Of a stretch of 64,000 nucleotides of DNA, positions 18,133-25,714 are shown piece by piece (within the stretch, counting starts at the first letter, position 1; every line of letters begins with the position of its first letter). Both the position numbers and the translations under genes were made by a program. This stretch comes from Streptococcus suis YS161 (lineage in GTDB: Bacteria; Bacillota; Bacilli; Lactobacillales; Streptococcaceae), in contig NZ_ASCA01000033.1 of assembly GCF_002760245.1 (NCBI RefSeq), positions 27,765 to 91,764 of the forward strand, given 5' to 3'. The notes beneath the pieces are model-generated. The model made no database searches and had not been told where the DNA came from. It saw only the letters and a program-made list of their open reading frames with translations.

Positions 18133-18996
18133 ATGAAAATTGACATTCGCATTCCCCAAGCCTTTCCACAACTGACTGTCAAGGAGGTCTTGGAAGATTA
18201 TTTTCTCATTCCCAGAAAAATCCGCCACTTCCTCCGCACCAAGAAGCACGTCCGTGTCAACGGCGAGCTGATTAATTGGCAGAGCCCGATTACCGCAGGC
18301 GACCTGCTAGAATTGACCTTTGACCAGGAAGATTATCCTAAAAAAAGCATTCCTCTGGGACAGGCGAACTTGGTGGAGGAACTCTATCAAGATGAGCATT
18401 TGATTATCGTCAACAAGCCCGAAGGCATGAAAACCCACGGAAATGAGCCGACGGAAATTGCCCTGCTCAACCATGTCTCTGCCTATGTCGGTCAGACCTG
18501 CTATGTGGTCCACAGGCTGGATATGGAAACCAGCGGAGCCATTCTCTTTGCCAAAAATCCCTTTATCCTGCCCATTCTCAATCGGCTCTTGGAAGACAAG
18601 GTCATCTACCGTGACTACCTAGCCCTCTGCCAAGGCCAGCTAAGAAAGACAGACTGGATTATCACCGATAAAATCGGACGAGACCGACACGACCGCAGAA
18701 AGCGGGTGGTCGATAATCGCAAGGGACAGGTAGCTCTTACCCAGGTCCGCCGCTTGAAGACCCTTGGTAAAAATAGTCTGGTATCCTGCCGCCTCCAGAC
18801 AGGTCGGACCCACCAGATCCGAGTTCATTTAGCCCACCACGGTCATGCTCTAATCGGTGACCCGCTTTACAGTCAAGTCGCTGGCCCCCGCCTCATGCTC
18901 CACGCCCAAAAACTCAGCCTGACCCACCCGCTGACACTCGAAGAAATTAGTGTCGAAGCAAGGTCGGAGAGTTTTGAGAAGGTGATGAGAAAGTAA
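18133..18996 (+). CDS. RluD/RluA-family RNA pseudouridine synthase
   Basis: 287 aa. An S4-like RNA-binding N-terminus (about 1-80) precedes the catalytic domain with HRLDMETSGAILFAKN, holding the catalytic aspartate, and with TGRTHQIRVHLAHHGHALIGDPLY. It isomerises uridine in rRNA; which site cannot be told from sequence. It appears cotranscribed with the reductase gene and ends at a strong terminator. Confidence 0.92.
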   Translation: MKIDIRIPQAFPQLTVKEVLEDYFLIPRKIRHFLRTKKHVRVNGELINWQSPITAGDLLELTFDQEDYPKKSIPLGQANLVEELYQDEHLIIVNKPEGMKTHGNEPTEIALLNHVSAYVGQTCYVVHRLDMETSGAILFAKNPFILPILNRLLEDKVIYRDYLALCQGQLRKTDWIITDKIGRDRHDRRKRVVDNRKGQVALTQVRRLKTLGKNSLVSCRLQTGRTHQIRVHLAHHGHALIGDPLYSQVAGPRLMLHAQKLSLTHPLTLEEISVEARSESFEKVMRK

Positions 18997-18998
18997 AG

Positions 18999-19036
18999 AA
19001 ACTCACTATTTCATCAGTTGAAATAGTGAGTTTTTA
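18999..19036. terminator. Bidirectional terminator
   Basis: A 14-bp stem (AAACTCACTATTTC and its complement) with a 7-nt loop and a T run. It ends the plus-strand pair and also the minus-strand small-membrane-protein cluster that begins near 21920. Confidence 0.9.
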
Positions 19037-19050
19037 CATGTCAGTAGCAT

Positions 19051-19302
19051 CTATTTAGCAGTTCTTCTCTTAGGATCCAATCTGGAGTAAACAAAACTTC
19101 CCAGATAGACGATAACAAGAGCTCCTGTAACCAAGCCTAACATTGCATTAAAGTCCTGTGCACTGGGAAGAACACTCACGAGTAAACAGACCAGAAAAGC
19201 AACTGTAGCATTCAACTCTTCCTTCTTCTTGTAATAGAGATAGAGTTGGTTCAGCACAACTACATTTAGCGATAGGGCAACAAATAGTAGATGGATTGGC
19301 AT
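19051..19302 (-). CDS. Small membrane protein of unknown function
   Basis: 83 aa with two or three hydrophobic segments (IHLLFVALSLNVVVLNQLYLY, ATVAFLVCLLVSVLP, LGLVTGALVIVYLGSFVY) and a basic tail RLDPKRRTAK. The ATG at 19302 has AGGAGG 6 bases upstream; a longer frame would use that very site as codons, so it is rejected. It is the last gene of the cluster running from about 21900. I do not recognise the family. Confidence 0.75.
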   Translation of the reverse strand: MPIHLLFVALSLNVVVLNQLYLYYKKKEELNATVAFLVCLLVSVLPSAQDFNAMLGLVTGALVIVYLGSFVYSRLDPKRRTAK

Positions 19303-19323
19303 TCGTTTCCTCCTCAAATGAAA

Positions 19324-19500
19324 CTAATTTTTCTTATTTCGTTTCAGCAATTGCACAAAGGCAAGGTTGAAAAATACGACGTAAATCACCAATTCAAGCC
19401 TTCCGATATCGGACAAGCCCAATCGGTAGAGAAAGGCTACCATCAGTATCACTACCAGAATCACGTAGCCTATCTTTTTCCAAAATTTTATTTTTGCCAT
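19324..19500 (-). CDS. Small two-helix membrane protein
   Basis: A 58-aa protein reading MAKIKFWKKIGYVILVVILM onward, with two hydrophobic helices separated by RLGLSDIGRLE and a basic tail KRNKKN. GGAGG lies 5 bases before the ATG. It is placed between two other membrane-protein genes of the cluster. Not recognised. Confidence 0.7.
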   Translation of the reverse strand: MAKIKFWKKIGYVILVVILMVAFLYRLGLSDIGRLELVIYVVFFNLAFVQLLKRNKKN

Positions 19501-19534
19501 AGCACCTCCAAGAACAAGAGTCTAAATTGTCGCA

Positions 19535-20281
19535 TTATAAATCTGGAGAATCTTGTTCCTTACCAGCAATGATTTGCCTACTTAACCTGTATTCCCTCTG
19601 TTTTAATAAGGGAATCAGGAAATTGGAAAAAACCAGAACCCCTGCATACAGAGTCACATGAGATTCCGTCCATAGCAGACAAAATAAGCCTATATATACC
19701 AACTGTTCCAGAAAAATCAAGCCAACCAAATGGTTAAGTAGCAGGCTCCCTCTAACTAGCTTAACCAGTTTAACCCTTGCGTAGCAGTCAACTAGATATT
19801 TCACAACCAATAGAAAAAGCAGAAACAAAGTTGGGACAAAACTTTGAACCAATAAACTAACTAACATAAGCCCATAACTGATTTTTGTCAGGCTTGATAA
19901 CTGACCATTTTTGTCAATTTTTGATTCGAAAGCCTGAACATGTCTCAATTCTTCTTGTAAATCGCTAGACGATTCCTTAGCTAAGAAGAAACAAATCAAG
20001 CACTGCAATACACCTACTAAAAACACGATTCCTAATCTTAGATAGAAAGCCAATTCCCCAAAACTGAGGCACCAGCCCAAAAGGAGGAAGGAATTGATCG
20101 TTAACAACAGGCAAAGTTGTTTCGATTTTGTATAATAAATCGGTACTGCAGACAGGATATATACAAAAGTCAGACCAGCTAAGACTAAGCCTGATAGTTC
20201 TAACGGCAGAGTAGAAAAGGCTCCTAAAATAAGTATCAGAACGATCAACAGAATTTGTAAAATAGTTATTTTTTGAATCAT
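19535..20281 (-). CDS. Polytopic membrane protein of unknown function
   Basis: 248 aa, almost wholly hydrophobic, about seven or eight predicted membrane spans, with a polar loop near residues 104-132 (AKESSSDLQEELRHVQAFES). No ATP-binding, protease or transporter signature is visible. Its ATG starts 2 bases after the stop of a 28-codon ORF that has a good ribosome site, suggesting coupled translation. Confidence 0.75.
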   Translation of the reverse strand: MIQKITILQILLIVLILILGAFSTLPLELSGLVLAGLTFVYILSAVPIYYTKSKQLCLLLTINSFLLLGWCLSFGELAFYLRLGIVFLVGVLQCLICFFLAKESSSDLQEELRHVQAFESKIDKNGQLSSLTKISYGLMLVSLLVQSFVPTLFLLFLLVVKYLVDCYARVKLVKLVRGSLLLNHLVGLIFLEQLVYIGLFCLLWTESHVTLYAGVLVFSNFLIPLLKQREYRLSRQIIAGKEQDSPDL

Positions 20282-20282
20282 C

Positions 20283-20369
20283 TTACTGCCCTATCCCTAT
20301 AATCTCTTGAAGACACCGATTTTTTCCAAATACTCTTTCAATAAAATGATCTAGCAATCCCATTTCCAT
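20283..20369 (-). CDS. 28-aa ORF coupled to the downstream membrane-protein gene
   Basis: The ORF reads MEMGLLDHFIERVFGKNRCL and continues to GIGQ. AAAGGAG lies 5 bases before the ATG and the stop comes 1 base before the next ATG. It could be a leader peptide, a small product or a remnant. No family recognised. Confidence 0.45.
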   Translation of the reverse strand: MEMGLLDHFIERVFGKNRCLQEIIGIGQ

Positions 20370-20491
20370 AGGCTCTCCTTTTCTCTATGACGTTACAATA
20401 AACGAATAGCTTATCTCTCTGTTAAATACACAACTGCATCAACAGCTACTGCACCAGCAATTACAGCAAGCGTCCTTTCTACAAGTGTATA

Positions 20492-20674
20492 TCATTTTTT
20501 CCACATCAATTTCGCATAGAACATCATGGCTAGAATCAAAAGAAAGAAGAGGATATTTATCCCTATAATCCATTGTTTTACCTCTTCGCTCACATGATCA
20601 TAAGCTAAAAATGTAAATGATGAGAGAAGCAGACAGCCAAAAAAGACAAGTACAAAGATTTTTTCAATTTTCAT
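20492..20674 (-). CDS. Small two-helix membrane protein
   Basis: 60 aa: helix 1 IFVLVFFGCLLLSSFTFLAY, a short loop DHVSEEVKQW, helix 2 IIGINILFFLLILAMMFYA, ending LMWKK. GAGG is about 9 bases before the ATG. After its TGA the same frame stays open for 26 more codons (20414-20491), a hydrophobic stretch with no start codon of its own. Confidence 0.65.
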   Translation of the reverse strand: MKIEKIFVLVFFGCLLLSSFTFLAYDHVSEEVKQWIIGINILFFLLILAMMFYAKLMWKK

Positions 20675-20722
20675 CGTTTCATTACCTCACAACGTGGAAG
20701 AGCCTGGATAGAAAAGCAATCC

Positions 20723-21667
20723 TCATTTCAATACATCCAAAATAATTGGAATCTCCGAAACAGCCAAGGATAGATCCAACTTATTCTCAAGTTCGATGTT
20801 CCTATATATTTCATCTACCAGCAAATAATAATACGGACGCTCCCCAGTCCACGAATCCAGTATCTTTTTATAAATCCTATATTCTTCCTTATTTTCCCTC
20901 TGCATGTATAGATTTATCTTGATGGTATCTAAGAAACTATAGTGTTCCCTACCATTTTCTATGTTTTCAAAATAAGACTTTTCCAAACTTTCTATCGCTT
21001 CAACTTCTTCCCTGTTCAACCTACTTTTTATCAAAATCAGGTAACAAAGCAACTGATAAACCAAGTCCTTGTTACCAAGAAAGCTTTCATCCCAAAATTC
21101 TTTCAGATGAATTTTATCTTCTTTTCTGACTAAAGCTGTCAAAATTCTTGATTTGTGCCGATAAAAATGTCGATACTCCTTCAAAAAAAATCCAGTGTGA
21201 AAGAAAGTTATGAGGGAAAATGGAAGTAACGGGAGTAAACTTCCCCTAAAATCTAGAAGATGGACACCTAACATAAATAGTAGGAACTGAAAAGTAAAAA
21301 ATATAGTTGTATAAACTTGAAAATATCCCCTATATTTCGTAGAACCTCTGTCTTCTAAATAAATGGCAGGAGAAAGACCGAAAAATTGTAAGAACAAGAA
21401 ACAGGGTATATGTACATTATCAAAAGATAAATAGGTGCAGAAATAGCTATAAATAATCTTCTGGTTTGTCAAAAATGAAGCCAGCATAAAAGATAAGGTA
21501 GAAATGAGTTGGTTGATAAATAAAAAGATTGGCGTACCAACTAGAAAAAACACCAGGGTAAATAATAACAAACCATCCCCATATCTGCCGATAAAAATCG
21601 GCGGAATACAAACAAGAGAGAATATCAGTACTCCTACTAATAGCACGAAATAATGCCGCAGTTTCAT
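20723..21667 (-). CDS. Membrane protein with cytoplasmic C-terminal region, unknown function
   Basis: 314 aa. Residues 1-165 contain about five or six hydrophobic segments; residues 170-314 are polar, helical and rich in Lys, Glu, Tyr and Arg (EKSYFENIENGREHYSF). A FLFLQFFGLSPAIYLEDRG segment slightly resembles membrane-protease folds, but there is no HExxH. Its ATG begins 4 bases after a 17-codon ORF with its own ribosome site. It is the largest protein of the cluster. Unrecognised. Confidence 0.75.
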   Translation of the reverse strand: MKLRHYFVLLVGVLIFSLVCIPPIFIGRYGDGLLLFTLVFFLVGTPIFLFINQLISTLSFMLASFLTNQKIIYSYFCTYLSFDNVHIPCFLFLQFFGLSPAIYLEDRGSTKYRGYFQVYTTIFFTFQFLLFMLGVHLLDFRGSLLPLLPFSLITFFHTGFFLKEYRHFYRHKSRILTALVRKEDKIHLKEFWDESFLGNKDLVYQLLCYLILIKSRLNREEVEAIESLEKSYFENIENGREHYSFLDTIKINLYMQRENKEEYRIYKKILDSWTGERPYYYLLVDEIYRNIELENKLDLSLAVSEIPIILDVLK

Positions 21668-21671
21668 CTTC

Positions 21672-21725
21672 TTAATTCCATTCTAAATGTTTGATATCAT
21701 TATAAGCAATAACGAGGCTAAACAT
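21672..21725 (-). CDS. 17-aa ORF upstream of the 314-aa membrane protein
   Basis: The ORF reads MFSLVIAYNDIKHLEWN. GAGGTGAG lies 5-8 bases before the ATG and the stop is 4 bases before the next start, so it may couple translation or be a short peptide in its own right. Confidence 0.4.
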   Translation of the reverse strand: MFSLVIAYNDIKHLEWN

Positions 21726-21761
21726 TTGTCTCACCTCGCTAAACTGTCTAATTTACAATCA

Positions 21762-21875
21762 TCAATAAAGCAGACGCCAGCCGTAAAGTGCCGCCCCCAA
21801 TCCAACAGCTGCTACCAACCCAGCTATTCCAGTTATCGCAAGAACTGTAGTAGAAATCGAGGCAACTTTAGCCAT
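21762..21875 (-). CDS. 37-aa hydrophobic peptide with a glycine zipper (bacteriocin- or toxin-like)
   Basis: The ORF reads MAKVASISTTVLAITGIAGL and then VAAVGLGAALYGWRLLY: one membrane helix with Gly/Ala every third or fourth position. No ribosome site precedes this ATG. The good site (AAAGGGG) precedes an ATG at 21897 in another frame, which encodes nine residues (MKRIPVFNG) and stops 5 bases past this start. Either the nonapeptide couples translation, or a change in the T5 run at 21876-21880 broke one 44-codon gene. It is the first product of the cluster. Confidence 0.5.
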   Translation of the reverse strand: MAKVASISTTVLAITGIAGLVAAVGLGAALYGWRLLY

Positions 21876-21920
21876 TAAAAACGGGTATTCTTTTCATTTT
21901 GTAACCCCTTTCTTTTCTAC

Positions 21921-21949
21921 AGTATAACTGTTTCGTTACTTGTTGTCAA
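21921..21949 (-). promoter_or_regulatory. Near-consensus promoter of the small-membrane-protein cluster with a dyad in the spacer
   Basis: On the minus strand TTGACA (21944-21949) and TATACT (21921-21926) are 17 bases apart. The spacer holds an imperfect dyad, AGTAAC..GTTATACT, well placed for control by the adjacent regulator. It starts just beyond that regulator's terminator. Confidence 0.8.
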
Positions 21950-22000
21950 TGTTTTTTGGCATTTTTTTAATTTATTTTATTATTGTTATATTTTTGGTGT

Positions 22001-22028
22001 AAAAAAAGCCTGCTCCCTTGGAGCAAGC
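22001..22028 (-). terminator. Terminator of the TPR regulator gene
   Basis: On the minus strand GCTTGCTCC and GGAGCAGGC enclose AAG and are followed by a run of T. It begins right at the end of the gene. Confidence 0.85.
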
Positions 22029-22898
22029 TCAATCTGCATCGGTTTCTTTAAGGTATTTTTCTATTTTCAGAGCAATACCATCAATACCTGCTAACTGATA
22101 AAGAAGGCGTGATAGTTCATAGCGTTCTTTGACCAGTTTCTTATCCGCAAAGTCTTCTGTCACATTTCCTAAGTCACAATAAAAATCTGCCAAGAAATGA
22201 ATAGGATAGGTTGACTTGAATTCCTCAATGCAGGCTGTAACCAGCTCAATTCCCTTATCTAGCTGATTGGTTAACCACAGGTAGCGGGTGTAGTTGGACT
22301 GAATACTGAAGTAAGCATCTATATCTACCAATAAATCCAACTTATTTTTATCAATCTTTTCAATTACCTCATTATAGAATTGCTCTGCCTCAGCATTCTT
22401 CTCATCTCGAATCAATAGAATCAATAAACTATTGTATAGATAGAGATAGCCTCTCCTATTCTCCCCGACTCGTTCCAGTAGCTCCCTCAATTTCTGAATA
22501 GCGTATTCTCGCCTAGCTTCCAAATTCTCTGCTAAAACAGTCTCCACCCATTCCAAATAAACTTGGTCTGGAAAGGTCAGATGAGATAGGGTGCCCTTTT
22601 CCCTTTCATATAGAAAGCTCAAAGCCTCATAATCTCTTTGGATAAGACAGTTTTTGGCAAGTTTTCTAAACTGTTTCAGGTCAGAGACAATTTCGCTTTC
22701 CTCTTCATCAAAAAAATAGTCCATTCTGACTTGGAGTTTTTTAGCAAGGGCATGAAGCAAGTCTGCACCAGGCATGTAGGTTCCCTTCTCAATGCGGCTA
22801 ATCTGCCCCTGATCACAGACCCCTTCTGCCAACTCCTTCTGTGACCAGCCCAATTCTTTTCTTCTATTTTTTAACCTTGTTGCTAGTAAAACTTTCAT
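22029..22898 (-). CDS. XRE-family regulator with TPR-like C-terminal domain (PlcR/TprA/Rgg type)
   Basis: 289 aa. The N-terminal helix-turn-helix covers about residues 5-60 (LKNRRKELGWSQKELAEGVC, GQISRIEKGTYMPGADLL). The rest is a series of helical repeats typical of the RRNPP group, whose members bind short exported peptides and switch promoters nearby. GAGAGGT precedes the ATG; a TGTTATAAT extended -10 is at 22928-22936. It directly precedes, on the same strand, the promoter of the small-membrane-protein cluster, which I infer to be its target. Its peptide ligand is not identified. Confidence 0.8.
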   Translation of the reverse strand: MKVLLATRLKNRRKELGWSQKELAEGVCDQGQISRIEKGTYMPGADLLHALAKKLQVRMDYFFDEEESEIVSDLKQFRKLAKNCLIQRDYEALSFLYEREKGTLSHLTFPDQVYLEWVETVLAENLEARREYAIQKLRELLERVGENRRGYLYLYNSLLILLIRDEKNAEAEQFYNEVIEKIDKNKLDLLVDIDAYFSIQSNYTRYLWLTNQLDKGIELVTACIEEFKSTYPIHFLADFYCDLGNVTEDFADKKLVKERYELSRLLYQLAGIDGIALKIEKYLKETDAD

Positions 22899-22961
22899 AT
22901 CAACCTCTCAGAATCCAATCTATTTTTATTATAACAGGTTAAGCCCTAGCAGACAAACACC

Positions 22962-22984
22962 AAAAAACCTCTCATCAAGAGAGG
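22962..22984 (-). terminator. Terminator of purR
   Basis: On the minus strand CCTCTC and GAGAGG enclose a 5-nt loop, followed by TTTTTT. Confidence 0.85.
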
Positions 22985-22992
22985 CTTAGAGG

Positions 22993-23805
22993 TTAATCAA
23001 AAATATTTCCCAACTCAACATCCACGCGATTTTCTTTGACATTGATGTCCGTCACGGCTAAGAGGGATTTGTAGTTTGCTACGTTGCGGTCACCTTTTTG
23101 GTTTTCCGCAAAGACTGCTACACCTACTAAAGTTGAGTCAAACTCGGAGAGCAGGCTAATCATACCATTGATGGTACCACCATTTTTCAAGAAGTCATCA
23201 ACGATCAAGACACGACTTCCTGCCTTCAAGCTACGCTTGGATAGGAACATTTTCTCAATACGGTCGCTAGATCCTGACACATAGTTGACAGAAACGGTTG
23301 AACCTTCTGTGATTTTCAAATCACGACGCACAATCACAAACGGTACATTAAGGACATTGGCAACAGCATTGGCCAAAGGAACACCCTTTGTCGCAACTGT
23401 CATGACAGCATCAATTTTTTCTTCCTTGAAAGCATTGGCAATAATACGGCCAACATTTTTCAAAATGTGTGGTGTAGACAATAAGTCAGAAGAATAGATA
23501 TAACCACCTGGCAAGATACGATTACTTTCGGCCATCTGATCACGAAGGGCCTGTGCAATTTCGACAGACTCTGCCTTAGAGATTGATGGAGTAAAAACAA
23601 CTCCTCCACTGGCACCTGTAATGGTTTCAATATGCCCGATAGAGCTTTCCTCAAAAGCCTTTTTAATGATGGCAATATCCTCTGAGATAGATGACTTGGC
23701 AGATTCATACTTTTCCGCAAAGGTATTCAAACTAGTTAATTCATAAGGGTGGTTGATGAGGTAATTGGAAATGACAACCATACGCTCACTTCTTCTTAAT
23801 TTCAT
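22993..23805 (-). CDS. purR: Purine operon repressor PurR
   Basis: 270 aa: an N-terminal winged helix (about 1-75, MKLRRSERMVVISNYLINHP) and a phosphoribosyltransferase-fold effector domain with the PRPP-binding loop VLIVDDFLKNGGT. In Gram-positive bacteria it controls purine synthesis genes in response to PRPP. An extended -10 (TGC-TATAAT, minus strand, 23832-23840) lies upstream. Confidence 0.95.
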   Translation of the reverse strand: MKLRRSERMVVISNYLINHPYELTSLNTFAEKYESAKSSISEDIAIIKKAFEESSIGHIETITGASGGVVFTPSISKAESVEIAQALRDQMAESNRILPGGYIYSSDLLSTPHILKNVGRIIANAFKEEKIDAVMTVATKGVPLANAVANVLNVPFVIVRRDLKITEGSTVSVNYVSGSSDRIEKMFLSKRSLKAGSRVLIVDDFLKNGGTINGMISLLSEFDSTLVGVAVFAENQKGDRNVANYKSLLAVTDINVKENRVDVELGNIFD

Positions 23806-23851
23806 ATTGTTCTCCTTTTTGGCTTTTTCCTATTATAGCACATAAAAACAC

Positions 23852-23889
23852 AAAAAGCGAACCTTTTTTCTTGAAAAAGTTCGCTTTTT
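23852..23889. terminator. Terminator between the phosphotransferase-like gene and purR
   Basis: AAAAAGCGAAC and GTTCGCTTTTT form an 11-bp stem. It terminates the operon ending with the gene at 23895, and its T tail abuts the purR promoter. Confidence 0.85.
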
Positions 23890-23894
23890 CGTAT

Positions 23895-24773
23895 TTAGCT
23901 ATAAACTTGTAGATACCACGTTGGAATCCAGCGAGTAAAGTCCGCATACCATTCTGAGATGGTGGCTGCCTGTTCCTGCATCAAGGGGATTTGGAGGGGA
24001 TCTACGCGCTCTGCCCAAGAAAGAGCGCCTAGACTATTTACTGTTACATAAAGAGCCATGAGTCTCCAAAATTCCTCTGGAATAACCCCTTCAAAGTAGG
24101 CATCCAACTGACCACGCGCAAAGGCTGGCGACAAATCAGCCGTGAAAATCGAACGGTTGAATTCTTCCCAGGGGTCTCCTATGTCGTAGCGATCAAAGTC
24201 TAATATTTTCAGTTTCCCATCCGCACCCAGTAGGAAGTTACCTGTGTGAAAATCTCCATGATGGTAGGCAATCGGTCTTCCTGCCAGCATGTGACGATTG
24301 GCCTGAACAAAGTCTATCATAGCTTGACCATTTGGATAGGAATGACTAGCTGCTTGGTAGGCAGTTAATTTATTGTCAATCTTAGCCTGATAAAAACTGT
24401 TCCAGTCTCGCTGACTTTGATCAATCGGTAGGGCATGCAAGATTCGCAAAAACTTCCCTGACTGACAGCCCAATTCATATAAGGTTTGTTCTGTCAGACT
24501 AGCAGCCAAGTCATTCATATCCTGACCTTCCATCCATTCATAAAGAGTATAGACCGACTCTTCATCCGCCCAAAAACTTAGTGGCTCTGCCACAGGCAAG
24601 TCTTGTCCAAACAAGCTTTGAACCAATCGAAATTCTGCTTGCTTAGCCTCATAGGCTGGCCGCTCTGCTATTCTCAAAAGACCAAGGCGACCATCTTCCA
24701 GCTGGACCTTGTACTTTTGGTCCGTGGACCAGCCTTTGGTGAGGGGCTGTCGAGACACTATCCTAACTGCCAT
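23895..24773 (-). CDS. Aminoglycoside-phosphotransferase-fold kinase (APH family)
   Basis: 292 aa with kinase-like motifs: the Brenner motif YHHGDFHTGNFLL (catalytic Asp) and LKILDFDRYDIGDPWEEF (metal-binding Asp). Family members phosphorylate small molecules such as aminoglycosides, choline or sugars. This member sits in a housekeeping operon, so an antibiotic-resistance role should not be assumed. Its ATG overlaps the yhaM stop codon by one base (TGATG). Confidence 0.85.
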   Translation of the reverse strand: MAVRIVSRQPLTKGWSTDQKYKVQLEDGRLGLLRIAERPAYEAKQAEFRLVQSLFGQDLPVAEPLSFWADEESVYTLYEWMEGQDMNDLAASLTEQTLYELGCQSGKFLRILHALPIDQSQRDWNSFYQAKIDNKLTAYQAASHSYPNGQAMIDFVQANRHMLAGRPIAYHHGDFHTGNFLLGADGKLKILDFDRYDIGDPWEEFNRSIFTADLSPAFARGQLDAYFEGVIPEEFWRLMALYVTVNSLGALSWAERVDPLQIPLMQEQAATISEWYADFTRWIPTWYLQVYS

Positions 24774-25714
24774 CAGTCGATATCTGGCTTATAGAAGGCG
24801 CGGTTATCCATGGCAAAGATGCGGTTGGTCATCTCGCCTGGGCCGACCTTGTCCAAGGCCGATAGCATCATCATCATTTCCGCATCGATATTGTCAATCA
24901 TGTGGAGGATTTCCGCCTCCATAATCTTCGGACGGACTGGGCTTCCATACTCCAAGAGGCCGTGATGGCTGAGGATAACGTGACGCAGAACAGTCACTTC
25001 CTCCAGACTGTCATCGATGCCCAATTCCATCAAGACCTTGGTAATCTCTTCATCAATCAGGGAAATGTGCCCAATCAGATTGCCACGGACAGTGTAGCCT
25101 GTGTTATCAGGTCCTGTCAGTTCAATCACCTTGGCTAGGTCATGCAGCATGATTCCTGCAAAGAGCAGGCTCTTATTGAGCTGAGGATAGATGTCGCCAA
25201 TTTTATCTGCCAAGCGGACCATGGTCGCCGTATGGAAGGACAAGCCTGAATAGAAGGCATGGTGATTGGTCTTGGCAGCTGGATAGGAATAAAACTCCTT
25301 GTCGTACTTGCTGTAAAGAGCACGTACAATCCGTTGCCAAGTGGCATTTTCAATACGGAAAATCATCTGACTCAGATAGTCCTTGGTTTCCTTAACATCC
25401 ACAGGTGGCTTTTCCTTGAAATCAGCAGGGTCGTTGGGTTCGCCAGCTTTTGGCAAACGGAGAACCAATTGATTGACTTGCGGGGTATTGTTATAAACTT
25501 CACGGCGTCCCTGCACGTGAACAACTGTCCCAGCAGTAAAATCCTTGATTTTCCCTGGCTGGGCATCCCAGACCTTGCCTTCAATCTCACCTGTATCATC
25601 CTGGAAGGTCAGAGCTAGGTAATCTTTTCCAGCCCGTGTTTGACGGACATCAGCTGTTTTAATAAGATAAAATCCTTCGAAGAATTCATCTTTTTTCATT
25701 TGGTTAATTTTCAT
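24773..25714 (-). CDS. yhaM: 3'-5' exoribonuclease YhaM
   Basis: 313 aa from the preferred start at 25714, where the sequence begins MKINQMKKDEFFEGFYLIKT; GAGGAAG lies just upstream. An OB-fold (about 15-90) precedes an HD-domain with FHTATMVRLADK and MLHDLAK as metal ligands. It degrades single-stranded RNA from the 3' end and in streptococci helps trim transcript ends. It overlaps rmuC by 11 bases. Confidence 0.93.
   Translation of the reverse strand: MKINQMKKDEFFEGFYLIKTADVRQTRAGKDYLALTFQDDTGEIEGKVWDAQPGKIKDFTAGTVVHVQGRREVYNNTPQVNQLVLRLPKAGEPNDPADFKEKPPVDVKETKDYLSQMIFRIENATWQRIVRALYSKYDKEFYSYPAAKTNHHAFYSGLSFHTATMVRLADKIGDIYPQLNKSLLFAGIMLHDLAKVIELTGPDNTGYTVRGNLIGHISLIDEEITKVLMELGIDDSLEEVTVLRHVILSHHGLLEYGSPVRPKIMEAEILHMIDNIDAEMMMMLSALDKVGPGEMTNRIFAMDNRAFYKPDID

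Noticed and set aside
23895..24773. Calling the APH-fold gene an antibiotic-resistance gene
   Set aside because: It is embedded in a conserved housekeeping operon with coupled translation, and the fold covers many non-resistance kinases.
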